DNA of 38,700 nucleotides from JBBSBY01 sp038250835 (GTDB taxonomy: Bacteria; Desulfobacterota; Desulfomonilia; Desulfomonilales; Desulfomonilaceae), in assembly GCA_038250835.1 (NCBI GenBank), contig JBBSBY010000027.1, positions 1 to 38,700 on the forward strand, in the 5' to 3' direction. Every line of letters begins with the position of its first letter. Positions within the stretch are counted from its first letter, which is position 1. Below, one piece after another: positions 15,756 to 23,793 of the stretch. The translations under genes were made by a program, and so were the position numbers. The notes below the pieces were generated by a model. That model was given only the letters and a program-made list of their open reading frames with translations, was not told the DNA's origin and searched no databases.

Positions 15756-15882
15756 ATGTTTAATTTACTGATTATGTATAAATATGCCCTGCCGGCCCCA
15801 CCCATGCATGGAGAGGGTATTACAAAAATTATGACATTATGGCCCGTTTTGCCGCCGGCACGGTGTTAGATAAGGAATTGTA

Positions 15883-16554
15883 ATGAAAAAAGATTTGCTG
15901 ATCTCACCATCGATCTTATCCGCTGATTTTACAAAACTTGGAGCGGAAATTAGAGAGGTAGAGGAAGCAGGCGCGGATTGGATTCATATAGACGTGATGG
16001 ACGGTCATTTTGTGCCGAACATTACAATAGGGCCCATGATTGTCGCAGCCGCCAAGAAAGTTGCGACTAAACCACTTGACGTACACCTGATGATTTCAGA
16101 ACCAGACAGATATATCGATGAATTTCACCGAGCGGGCGCTGATATTCTGGCGGTGCATGTGGAGGTTTGCATACATCTCAACAGGACATTGAATTATATC
16201 CGCAGTCTGGGAATGAAATCCGGTGTTGCGCTCAATCCGTCCACCAATCCGGACACAATCAAATATGTCCTACCTGATGTCGATGTGATTATGCTCATGA
16301 CCGTGAACCCCGGTTTCGGCGGGCAATCATTCATAAGAAATATGATTCCGAAAATTATGGAAGTAAGGGATCTTGTGGATGAATCGGGACTCCCAATATT
16401 GGTGGAAGTGGATGGGGGCGTCAGTCCTGTTACTGCGCCCGAACTAGCTTCCGCGGGGGCCGATGTATTTGTGGCCGGTAGCGCCGTGTTCGGCCGGCCT
16501 CCGTATGATGAAGCAATAAAAAAGCTGAAGTCTGCGGGAAGTTTATTGGTGTGA
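15883..16554 (+). CDS. rpe: ribulose-phosphate 3-epimerase
   Basis: A 223-residue TIM-barrel enzyme of the pentose phosphate pathway that interconverts ribulose 5-phosphate and xylulose 5-phosphate. Visible signatures: SPSILSADFTKLG at the start, the metal-binding HIDVMDGHFVPNITIGP, VHLMISEP, the family motif MTVNPGFGGQSFI and EVDGGVSPVTAPEL near the end, closing with the phosphate-binding AGSAVFG. Length is usual for the family. It follows amrS after 127 bases and probably ends the mpl-amrS-rpe transcript, as a hairpin terminator follows. Confidence 0.95.
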   Translation: MKKDLLISPSILSADFTKLGAEIREVEEAGADWIHIDVMDGHFVPNITIGPMIVAAAKKVATKPLDVHLMISEPDRYIDEFHRAGADILAVHVEVCIHLNRTLNYIRSLGMKSGVALNPSTNPDTIKYVLPDVDVIMLMTVNPGFGGQSFIRNMIPKIMEVRDLVDESGLPILVEVDGGVSPVTAPELASAGADVFVAGSAVFGRPPYDEAIKKLKSAGSLLV

Positions 16555-16623
16555 TTATTTCATAAGAATGTTTGAGCCTTTGCTGCCTCGAACTGCTCAA
16601 ATGTGGCGCTGGTTTATGGTTTT

Positions 16624-16650
16624 CGAGGTAACCCCATCAGGATTACCTCG
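16624..16650 (+). terminator. intrinsic terminator after rpe
   Basis: CGAGGTAA (16624-16631) pairs perfectly with TTACCTCG (16643-16650) around an 11-base loop and is followed by CTTTGTTTTA. It lies 70 bases past the rpe stop and just ahead of the end of the opposing small gene. Confidence 0.65.
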
Positions 16651-16657
16651 CTTTGTT

Positions 16658-16894
16658 TTAACAGGATATTCTTCTTTCAAATCTATCCCAAAGCTCTGAT
16701 GCAATTTCAGATCCTACATCAGCCCAATCCTGGTTAGCATTGCTTAAATAAATTGATAAATCTCTAGTCCATTTTGATTTATCCGACTCCATGAAATGTC
16801 TTAAAAAATTTCCGTATAATCCTTCGTACATGTACGGAGTCACCCTCTCAATCTCATTCACAATGGACTCTGCTTTATAATTATCATGTCCCAT
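16658..16894 (-). CDS. small conserved-looking protein of unknown function
   Basis: A 78-residue acidic protein that I do not recognise. It is probably all-helical and soluble: YKAESIVNEIERVTPYMYEG, then FLRHFMESDKSKWTRDLS, then EIASELWDRFERRISC. There is no signal peptide, and the single cysteine is the last residue. A strong ribosome site, GGACGGAGG, lies 7 bases before the ATG at 16894, which is the main reason to call it real. An imperfect inverted repeat, AGAGGATATCT...AGATACCTCT (16917-16950), lies just upstream and may be its operator. It stands alone, convergent with rpe. Confidence 0.65.
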   Translation of the reverse strand: MGHDNYKAESIVNEIERVTPYMYEGLYGNFLRHFMESDKSKWTRDLSIYLSNANQDWADVGSEIASELWDRFERRISC

Positions 16895-17366
16895 GACGTA
16901 ACCTCCGTCCTATAAGAGAGGATATCTTATTTTAATTATTAGATACCTCTATGCGGCTGGGTGTTCCAAAAAAATTGAATTTTATCCGACCGTCTATTAG
17001 ACGACTAAGGCGCCGGACCATTTTTGAATTGCATAAAATACATGACGAATGCTATGCTAAATTGCCGAAATGCTTGTTCGCCGAGTCGTAAAAAGTTGAA
17101 TATTTGTATTGCCTTCTGAAAAGGCGGTCAGTGGTCCAATTGAGCGGCATAATCACATATAAGCACTGTGGTTCTTATCGTTAAGTGATCAAAACCTTTT
17201 TTTAAATCATTCAAGAAGGTTGGCCGGTTGAAAGCGTTGATCCTCTCGGTCGGGTAATGCAATTTGTCGACAAATAAAACTTCAAGTTTTCATCAGGAAT
17301 TTGCGTCATGAAGCTCTTCAGGGCTTATAAATCCGAGGTTTATAGTTCACAAGGAAGGATCTTAAT
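16895..17366. other. regulatory-looking spacer upstream of purB
   Basis: This 472-base AT-rich spacer contains no plausible gene. It holds an unusual set of exact palindromes: CGTCTATTAGACG (16991-17003), ATTTGTCGACAAAT (17262-17275) immediately abutting AAAACTTCAAGTTTT (17276-17290), and the inverted repeat TATAAA-N7-TTTATA (17326-17344) just before the purB ribosome site. Their position suggests operators or leader-RNA hairpins controlling purB. Confidence 0.45.
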
Positions 17367-18662
17367 TTGATTCCAAGATATACCAGAGACGTAATGGGGA
17401 GAATTTGGGAGCCGCGTAACAGATACCAAAAATGGTTGGATATCGAAATAGCCGTTTGTGAAGCCTGGACGGAACGAGGCGTAATTCCTCCGGAAAGCAT
17501 GGAATGTATTAAACAAAAGGCGGGCTTTGACGTTGATCGCATAAACGAAATAGAAGAGATAACTCGCCATGATGTTATCGCCTTCACAACGTGCGTGGCT
17601 GAACACGTGGGTCCGGATTCGCGGTTTATCCATCGTGGCCTCACAAGTTACGATGTAGTGGATACCGCTTTATCGCTGCTTCTCAAAGAAGCGGGCGAAA
17701 TCATACGGCAGGATTTAGTGGATTTATTGGAGGCCCTCAAGGAAAGGGCTCTGGAATTCAAGTACACGCCTACAATCGGCAGATCACATGGAATTCACGC
17801 TGAACCTACGACTTTTGGTCTTAAACTGGCAATTTTTTACGCGGAAATGCAGCGAAACCTCGTTCGCTGGGAAGCGGCCATCAAGAGTATTTCAGTTGGA
17901 AAAATTTCAGGCGCAGTGGGCACATTTGCTCATTTAGACCCGGACATGGAGGAAGCGATACTTGCCAGAGTAGGCTTACAGGCCGCGCCGGCTTCTAATC
18001 AGGTCATACAACGTGACAGACATGCGGAATACTTCAGCGCCCTGGCTCTTATCGGAGCAAGCGCGGAAAAGATAGCCGTGGAAATACGGCACCTCCAACG
18101 CACTGAAGTCGGCGAATTGGAGGAGTTTTTCCATAAGGGTCAAAAAGGCTCTTCTGCAATGCCGCATAAACGCAACCCCGTATTAACCGAGAATATTAGC
18201 GGGCTGGCAAGACTACTCCGTGGTAATGCTCTGGCGGCGCTGGAAAATGTTCCTCTCTGGCACGAACGTGATATTTCCCATTCGTCCGTCGAAAGGGTCA
18301 TTGCCCCTGATTCCACTATTGCGGCGGATTTCATGCTCAGCAGGCTCACGTCCGTAATACGCAATATGAAGATTTATGAAAATAAAATGAAGCGTAATTT
18401 GGAGTTGACCAAGGGCCTGGTCTTCTCTGAGGCGATTCTCATACGGCTGGTGGATAAGGGGCTGACGCGCGAGGACGCTTATGCCCTTGTTCAACGGAAC
18501 GCTATGCGCGCCTGGGAAGAAGAGAGAGAGTTTAAGCCTTTGATTCTAGGTGATAAAGACATAACTAATCTTCTGACGACTGACGAGATCGAATCCGCAT
18601 TCGACTTGAATCACAGTTTTCGGTGGGTAGACGCGATATTTAACAGAGTGTTGTTTCAATAA
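17367..18662 (+). CDS. purB: adenylosuccinate lyase
   Basis: A 431-residue enzyme of the fumarase/aspartase superfamily that acts twice in purine synthesis, cleaving SAICAR and adenylosuccinate with release of fumarate. The superfamily signature GSSAMPHKRNP is intact around residue 265. RSHGIHAEPTTFG (about 137-149) carries a catalytic histidine, and HRGLTSYDVVDTA lies near residue 90. The start is TTG at 17367: it gives the typical MIPRYTR opening, and AAGGAAGG (17351-17358) lies 8 bases upstream. The long palindrome-rich leader suggests regulation at this promoter. Confidence 0.95.
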   Translation: MIPRYTRDVMGRIWEPRNRYQKWLDIEIAVCEAWTERGVIPPESMECIKQKAGFDVDRINEIEEITRHDVIAFTTCVAEHVGPDSRFIHRGLTSYDVVDTALSLLLKEAGEIIRQDLVDLLEALKERALEFKYTPTIGRSHGIHAEPTTFGLKLAIFYAEMQRNLVRWEAAIKSISVGKISGAVGTFAHLDPDMEEAILARVGLQAAPASNQVIQRDRHAEYFSALALIGASAEKIAVEIRHLQRTEVGELEEFFHKGQKGSSAMPHKRNPVLTENISGLARLLRGNALAALENVPLWHERDISHSSVERVIAPDSTIAADFMLSRLTSVIRNMKIYENKMKRNLELTKGLVFSEAILIRLVDKGLTREDAYALVQRNAMRAWEEEREFKPLILGDKDITNLLTTDEIESAFDLNHSFRWVDAIFNRVLFQ

Positions 18663-18736
18663 AATCATGATGTTGCATTAAAAAGCTGATGTGATTTGTC
18701 TTGACTTTTTCTGCATGTGACTGTAAAGAAAGGCTT

Positions 18737-20611
18737 ATGTGGGCTACAATTGCTAAGGCGGCGCCGAACCAGATTACTCGAGCGCTCAAAATAACACTGA
18801 TGCTGTCGCTTGTTCTCATGGTTTGCGCCGTGGGTAATACTAAGGCTTCAGAGCAGCTCTATCCGATTGCTCTCATGAATTGGATGGTGGAAGGATCGTA
18901 TTACGCCTTAATTGTAGATAAATCACAGCAAAAACTTTTTGTATGGCAGATTAAAGACGGCGAACCCCTCCTCACAGAAACGTTCCGATGTTCAACAGGC
19001 GAAAACGATGGTGATAAATGGGTGAGGGGCGACATGAGAACCCCTGAAGGAGTCTACTTCTTTTATTCGGTGATTGACGGTAAGACTCTACCGCCCAAAT
19101 ATGGTTTGTGGGCTTTTACCACCGACTATCCTAATTTTGTGGACAGGCGACGCGGGAAGAACGGTGACGGCATTTGGCTTCACGGTCGGGATAAACCGCT
19201 TGCGCCGAAGCCGGATTCGAATGGATGTGTAGCCCTCGAAAATGACGATCTTATTGCGGTGTCCAAATATATACGTCTCCAAAATACTCCTTTAATCGTA
19301 ATGGATAAAATGAAGATGGCTCCTAAATCCGAGATTATGGAGCAAGAGCGTGAAGTCAGGAATTTTCTGGAGTCGTGGCGTCGTTCGTGGGAATCGAAAG
19401 ATTTAGACACGTACATGAACTATTATTCGCCGAACTTTCAGAGTAGCTGGTTGGATTACCGGGGTTGGAAGGACAAGAAGCGTCGATTAAATAGGAAATA
19501 CTCCAGCATCAAAGTGAAGCTGGGGAATATTTATCTTTACAGGCAAAACGGTCTAATCACTTCGATATTCAATCAATCATACAGCACTGACGGATTCGAA
19601 AGTTTTGGTGTAAAGAGCCTCTATCTCGTGGGGCACGGCAAATATGCCATTTACGCCGAAGATTATCATCATGCTGTTGAGGAATCCTGTACTGTGGCTC
19701 CGTTATTGGCCAGGCACGGCGTTGGACCTGCGCCGGTAGAATTGGAAACTGTAGACCAGGGGGATTATAAGATACGTCTGGTCTCGACCGACGAACCCGA
19801 TCCGGGGCCGGCTGTGGATTCAGATGAGGAGCAGTTGACAAAGCCAATAAAACAGGCCTCCCTGGAAAAATTTGCGGCCGGCAAGGCAAAGACTGCGCCT
19901 ATGAATCTTGAGTCAAACAGCAAGTTCATTAACGCATCCTCTCCGCAACGATTAATAATCAGCAGGGTGGCTTACGCCATTGGCTCTGCAAGCAATCCTT
20001 CGGCAAATGATCAAGCTGATCCACATGAAATTACCGTTAGCGCCACAAATAGAAGGACCGCGGCGATCTTGATTATTCCTGAGCCCCCCGTTAAAGTGGC
20101 CACAACCAAAGAAAATCGGAAAAGAAGTGAACCCGGCGCGCTTCAAATTGCAACTAATCGGTCCCAATCCACAAATAAATTTTTGGAATTACAATTTAAT
20201 AAGGCTGCTTCTGAAGGGTCCTCCGGCGATAATACCCCTGTAGATAATAAAATTATTACGGAATTTGTCCATAGTTGGAAAATAGCCTGGGAGAAAAAGG
20301 ACCTTGACACTTTTATGAAAATGTATCATCCCAAGTTTGGGCAAGGTGGTTTGAATTACAAAACTTTCAGATTATCTAAGAAGAACTTTTTTGGGAAATA
20401 CAAGTCTATTCATATTGATGTCGATGGAATCGAAGTAAGGAATAATCAAAATCGAACTGAAGTGACTTTCATACAATCCTTCCAGGGAGACGGTTACCGT
20501 GACAAAGGTCGAAAAACTATGGTCCTTGATATCGGAAAAGATAAAGGGGTCCGAATCATCTCGGAAGAATGGTCCCCACTTAAGGGAAATGCCGCAAATT
20601 CCGGTTCCTAA
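18737..20611 (+). CDS. csd6: Csd6-like L,D-transpeptidase-fold protein with two NTF2-like domains
   Basis: A 624-residue exported protein. The N-terminal hydrophobic segment (about 18-34) is a signal peptide or anchor. A YkuD domain follows at about 55-195, with catalytic His149 and Cys164 in the WLHGRD...SNGCVAL motif. Behind it are two related NTF2/SnoaL-like repeats, around 200-320 and 505-620, each starting with the pattern F-x-x-S/H-W-x-x-x-W-x-x-KDLDT. A Pro/Ala-rich linker separates them. YkuD plus a C-terminal NTF2 domain is the layout of Helicobacter Csd6, an L,D-carboxypeptidase that trims murein tetrapeptides to tripeptides. L,D-transpeptidase activity is the alternative. I start at the ATG 18737 because of AAAGAAAGG just upstream. 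A Csd4-like gene lies two genes on. Confidence 0.82.
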   Translation: MWATIAKAAPNQITRALKITLMLSLVLMVCAVGNTKASEQLYPIALMNWMVEGSYYALIVDKSQQKLFVWQIKDGEPLLTETFRCSTGENDGDKWVRGDMRTPEGVYFFYSVIDGKTLPPKYGLWAFTTDYPNFVDRRRGKNGDGIWLHGRDKPLAPKPDSNGCVALENDDLIAVSKYIRLQNTPLIVMDKMKMAPKSEIMEQEREVRNFLESWRRSWESKDLDTYMNYYSPNFQSSWLDYRGWKDKKRRLNRKYSSIKVKLGNIYLYRQNGLITSIFNQSYSTDGFESFGVKSLYLVGHGKYAIYAEDYHHAVEESCTVAPLLARHGVGPAPVELETVDQGDYKIRLVSTDEPDPGPAVDSDEEQLTKPIKQASLEKFAAGKAKTAPMNLESNSKFINASSPQRLIISRVAYAIGSASNPSANDQADPHEITVSATNRRTAAILIIPEPPVKVATTKENRKRSEPGALQIATNRSQSTNKFLELQFNKAASEGSSGDNTPVDNKIITEFVHSWKIAWEKKDLDTFMKMYHPKFGQGGLNYKTFRLSKKNFFGKYKSIHIDVDGIEVRNNQNRTEVTFIQSFQGDGYRDKGRKTMVLDIGKDKGVRIISEEWSPLKGNAANSGS

Positions 20612-21599
20612 ACCTCGAACCAAAGCTCGCTATTCACTTGTCCTCATCAACGAAGCAGGCTATTCCCGTCAAATAGAACTTACTCGAGCACGGCTCATTG
20701 CCGTCGGGGGGGCTGTGGCGGCGGTCGCTTTGGCGCTGGTGATGGTGATAGTGTTCAGCGGTCGCTCTACCGTGTCCCAGCCAGGCGCCGGTCTTCAGGC
20801 GAAAATTCAAGCTTTGCAAAATGATTTAAATAAAAAGGACTTGGCGTTAGCGGAACAGGAAAAGCGCGTAAAGGAGCTTGAAAAATTCTCCTTGAGTTCG
20901 GCCACGCCACAAAGTACGACTGATGATTTGACAAGGCAATTGAGTGAACCTGAAGTGACTCCGGCTGACGAGCCTAGACTCGGCGCAGTTTCTGAGAATG
21001 CTAATGCCTTAAAACGAAAAGAATTTGCGGAAAAAGCCGAACCGCAAAATAATACCGGAAGATTGACTATGCCGGTTCAATCCGGTCCAAAAAAACCGTC
21101 GGTAGAAGCCGCTTTGCCCGGCTTGGACCTTTCAGAGCCGTTAAATAAGCAAGCTATTGTTAATTTCAACGCCCAGGATGTTACAGCGGTATCGGACGGA
21201 GACAGCGGAGGAACTCTGAGTTTCAGGTTGGTTAAAGATCATCCGGATCTCAGATTTTCAGGCTACTTGTTTGTCTTTGTTGAAATGACCGATCAGCGCG
21301 GTGAGCAAAAAATTTACGTGTACCCTAAAGCGGCTCGATTAGGTGATGAAGACTTGCCGGCTGATTACCGCGAAGGCGAGACGTTGTCGTTCAAGTACAA
21401 TTCGCGAGTGGAGCTTCCATACGGGGACATTCGATCTGGGGCCTCATTGGCTCGGGTGTCGATTCTGCTTTACGGCGACAATGGGAAAATCGTTTTTCAA
21501 AGAGGGTTTGAGCGCAAAGAGGTGCGGAATGTAAGCGCGAAGCCACCCGCAATTGAGGGGGCAAAGCATAAGAGTTCCGAGAAGAGAAGGGCCCTTTAA
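20589..21599 (+). CDS. single-pass membrane coiled-coil protein of unknown function
   Basis: About 336 residues; not a family I recognise. A short basic cytoplasmic end with TKARYSLVLINEAGYSRQIE, an opening seen in some membrane-anchored M23-type proteins, leads to one transmembrane helix (about 33-55). A short coiled coil follows (about 68-98, QAKIQALQNDLNKKDLALAE), then a Pro/Ser-rich linker. The C-terminal domain, about 180-315, is probably beta-rich (GTLSFRLVKD, GYLFVFVEMTD, ARVSILLYGD). No peptidase motif is present. It overlaps the Csd6-like gene by 23 bases and precedes the Csd4-like gene, so it may be a scaffold for them. The ATG at 20589 has a poorly spaced ribosome site; a GTG at 20499 is the alternative. 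Confidence 0.7.
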   Translation: MPQIPVPKPRTKARYSLVLINEAGYSRQIELTRARLIAVGGAVAAVALALVMVIVFSGRSTVSQPGAGLQAKIQALQNDLNKKDLALAEQEKRVKELEKFSLSSATPQSTTDDLTRQLSEPEVTPADEPRLGAVSENANALKRKEFAEKAEPQNNTGRLTMPVQSGPKKPSVEAALPGLDLSEPLNKQAIVNFNAQDVTAVSDGDSGGTLSFRLVKDHPDLRFSGYLFVFVEMTDQRGEQKIYVYPKAARLGDEDLPADYREGETLSFKYNSRVELPYGDIRSGASLARVSILLYGDNGKIVFQRGFERKEVRNVSAKPPAIEGAKHKSSEKRRAL

Positions 21600-21777
21600 T
21601 AGCTTAACACGACTGTTCGGCAAATGTGATGAAGGACAAACGCTCCTTCATCTATCCGTATTAAATGCTCCACAATCCTCTGCAAATGAAGTAAACTTTC
21701 TCGTGGCTCTCGGGATGGTCGGTGTAATATCATTCCGGGGCCTCCGATTCCCTACCAAGATCAGTACTTTGGTTTTT

Positions 21778-23661
21778 ATGTTACTTACGGGTCTAACTAA
21801 GCTGCGCTCATTTCGCTCCAGCTCGTCTGGAAGTGTTCAATCGCGGTTATTCACATTTTTGGTAACTCTCACTTTCACCTGTCTTGTAAATCTTGTCGCT
21901 CTTGCGGAGACGACGCATCGTACTTACTTCAAAGGCACCGATTCGGAACTGGATGTATATATGATTGAAGGGACCAGCCCCGGTCCCACAATGATGGTTA
22001 TGGGGGGTATTCAAGGCGATGAACCCGGCGGGTATCTGGCCGCCGACTTGTACGCCGATATATCGCTAAAAAGAGGAAACTTGATAGTTGTGCCGCGCGC
22101 CAACTTTGTCTCCATTGTGGAAAACAGTCGCGGCGTTCAAGGTGACATGAATCGCAAATTTGCGGGTATCACGAAGGCTGAGGACCGGGATTTCGCCGTC
22201 GTAAATATTTTAAAGGAGCTCATGCAAAAGAGCGACGTTTTCCTAAATTTGCACGACGGCTCGGGTTTTTATGCTCCGAAGTGGGAATCTCAGGAAAGAA
22301 ATCCTCTGAGGTACGGGCAATCCATAATTGCGGACACTGATGAGTTTTCAAATCATAACGGCAAAAAGGTAAAAGTGACTGCGATAGCTCGCCGAGTTAT
22401 AGAAAGAGTCAATCCTCAGATATCCAACCAGGACCACACCTTCAAGTTCAATAATCACCAGACTTCCGCGACGGAGAGCAAACATAAGGAGCAGAGACTT
22501 TCAGCTACATATCACGCCTTAACCAAAGTCGGCATTCCGGCCTTCGGAATAGAGACGTCAAAAAGCATTCCGGATTATCGCGTTCGGGTCAGATACCAAA
22601 CCATGGTAATTAATGCTTTTTTGGAAGAATTTGGCGTCGAAATGGATAATCCTAAAATATTCTTGGAAAATCCCTTGTTAAAGTATCTCATTGTCTCCGT
22701 AGACGGCAAAACACCCATAGTAGTCCACGGTAATGACTTATTAAAAGTTCAGCCCGGCGCCACAATAAGAATCGTCCACATTGAAGCGAACTACAGCCGG
22801 GGACTGACCGCCAGCGTGAAAGGTTTGGGTCGAAGTTTCAATGATCTTAATGAAGAGATTCAGATTAAAGAAAACACGAATATTCTCATTAGGAAAGATC
22901 GATTCGTTATTGGAAGTATACCAGTCGAGATCATAAAAGAAAAAATAACGGCAACCCAGGGGATCCACGTGGACCCAAAGGTGCTTTACTTTTGCGTAAA
23001 GGTTAATGATAAGAGATTCATGCTTGAGCCGGGAGAGGAACTGGCGGTTTGCAAAGGTGATAACGTCGTCTTGCTGGATCCCAAGACAAACTTAGATCCA
23101 TTGGATGAAAAAAATGTCAGATTAGATTTGCGAGGCTTTCAGGCGGAAGATTCACCGTATCCACGTGAGGATCGCGGCCATATCGTGAACACCGGTTCAG
23201 AGCTTTTGGAAAAATATGCCCGGAAGAGAGAAAACGCCGCTGTATATCCAATTCAGGCCAAGATCAACAACAAAGTTTTTGGTGAGAGCTATCTTGTGGT
23301 GGTTGAGCCTAAGCTTGAATATCTTTTACTTTCAGATTCCAACGGGGTCTCGTTCGTCGCTTATCCAGGAGATAAACTGGAACTTCCATCGTCCACAATT
23401 ATTAAGATTATGGATATACGCACCAATTCTCCAGAAGCAATGCCTCTGCAAATTACCATGTCCGGGAAAAGCGTAGAATGGAAGCAGGCTGGGGATACGG
23501 GAATAGACCCTTCGCTCCTTGATGAAGAGGACACGCCTTTACAAATCACTAGAAACGGTATGATCTTGGGAGCAATTTGGCTGAAACAAGGTAAGGAACT
23601 TCGATTATCGGACCGCGGGTCGAGAAGTCTGGAATCACCCTACAAAGTACGCTATCATTGA
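21778..23661 (+). CDS. csd4: Csd4-like M14/M99 zinc carboxypeptidase
   Basis: About 627 residues, exported: a signal peptide with hydrophobic core near 24-42 ends at ALAE. The metallocarboxypeptidase domain has GGIQGDEPGG (Gln79, Glu82), then VPRAN (Arg107), DMNRKF, FLNLHDGSGF (His159) and FGIETSKS. The first metal ligand is Gln instead of the usual His, the hallmark of Helicobacter Csd4 (Gln46, Glu49, His128), a D,L-carboxypeptidase that trims murein tripeptides to dipeptides and sets helical cell shape. The remaining 350 residues look like tandem beta domains (LLKYLIVSVDG, PKVLYFCVKVND, PKLEYLLLSDS), comparable to Csd4's extra domains. The start is uncertain; no candidate has a good ribosome site, and an ATG at 21715 is also possible. 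Confidence 0.8.
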   Translation: MLLTGLTKLRSFRSSSSGSVQSRLFTFLVTLTFTCLVNLVALAETTHRTYFKGTDSELDVYMIEGTSPGPTMMVMGGIQGDEPGGYLAADLYADISLKRGNLIVVPRANFVSIVENSRGVQGDMNRKFAGITKAEDRDFAVVNILKELMQKSDVFLNLHDGSGFYAPKWESQERNPLRYGQSIIADTDEFSNHNGKKVKVTAIARRVIERVNPQISNQDHTFKFNNHQTSATESKHKEQRLSATYHALTKVGIPAFGIETSKSIPDYRVRVRYQTMVINAFLEEFGVEMDNPKIFLENPLLKYLIVSVDGKTPIVVHGNDLLKVQPGATIRIVHIEANYSRGLTASVKGLGRSFNDLNEEIQIKENTNILIRKDRFVIGSIPVEIIKEKITATQGIHVDPKVLYFCVKVNDKRFMLEPGEELAVCKGDNVVLLDPKTNLDPLDEKNVRLDLRGFQAEDSPYPREDRGHIVNTGSELLEKYARKRENAAVYPIQAKINNKVFGESYLVVVEPKLEYLLLSDSNGVSFVAYPGDKLELPSSTIIKIMDIRTNSPEAMPLQITMSGKSVEWKQAGDTGIDPSLLDEEDTPLQITRNGMILGAIWLKQGKELRLSDRGSRSLESPYKVRYH

Positions 23662-23703
23662 GTTTTGAAAAGAAATAGTTCCCCACTCTCCAGCGTTTCC
23701 CAT

Positions 23704-23732
23704 GTGAAATAATATTTCAATAATAGTATAAT
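23704..23732 (+). promoter_or_regulatory. candidate sigma-70 promoter for nrdJ
   Basis: A perfect TATAAT (23727-23732) lies 17 bases after GTGAAA (23704-23709), a four-of-six -35 match, about 60 bases before the nrdJ start. A small hairpin GGACG-AATC-CGTCC (23762-23775) sits just ahead of the ribosome site GAAGG. No B12 riboswitch fits in this short leader. Confidence 0.5.
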
Positions 23733-23793
23733 AGTGGTTCCTGAATTATGACAAACAATCCGGACGAATCCGTCCTTGAAGGTTTACAGTTAA

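Noticed and set aside
19569..19889. 106-codon - strand ORF inside the Csd6-like gene
   Set aside because: Proline/arginine-rich frame shadow with no ribosome site, lying wholly inside a gene with clear domains.
23662..23793. B12 riboswitch upstream of nrdJ
   Set aside because: The leader is only 132 bases and has no B12-box-like sequence; only a small hairpin and a sigma-70-type promoter are visible.
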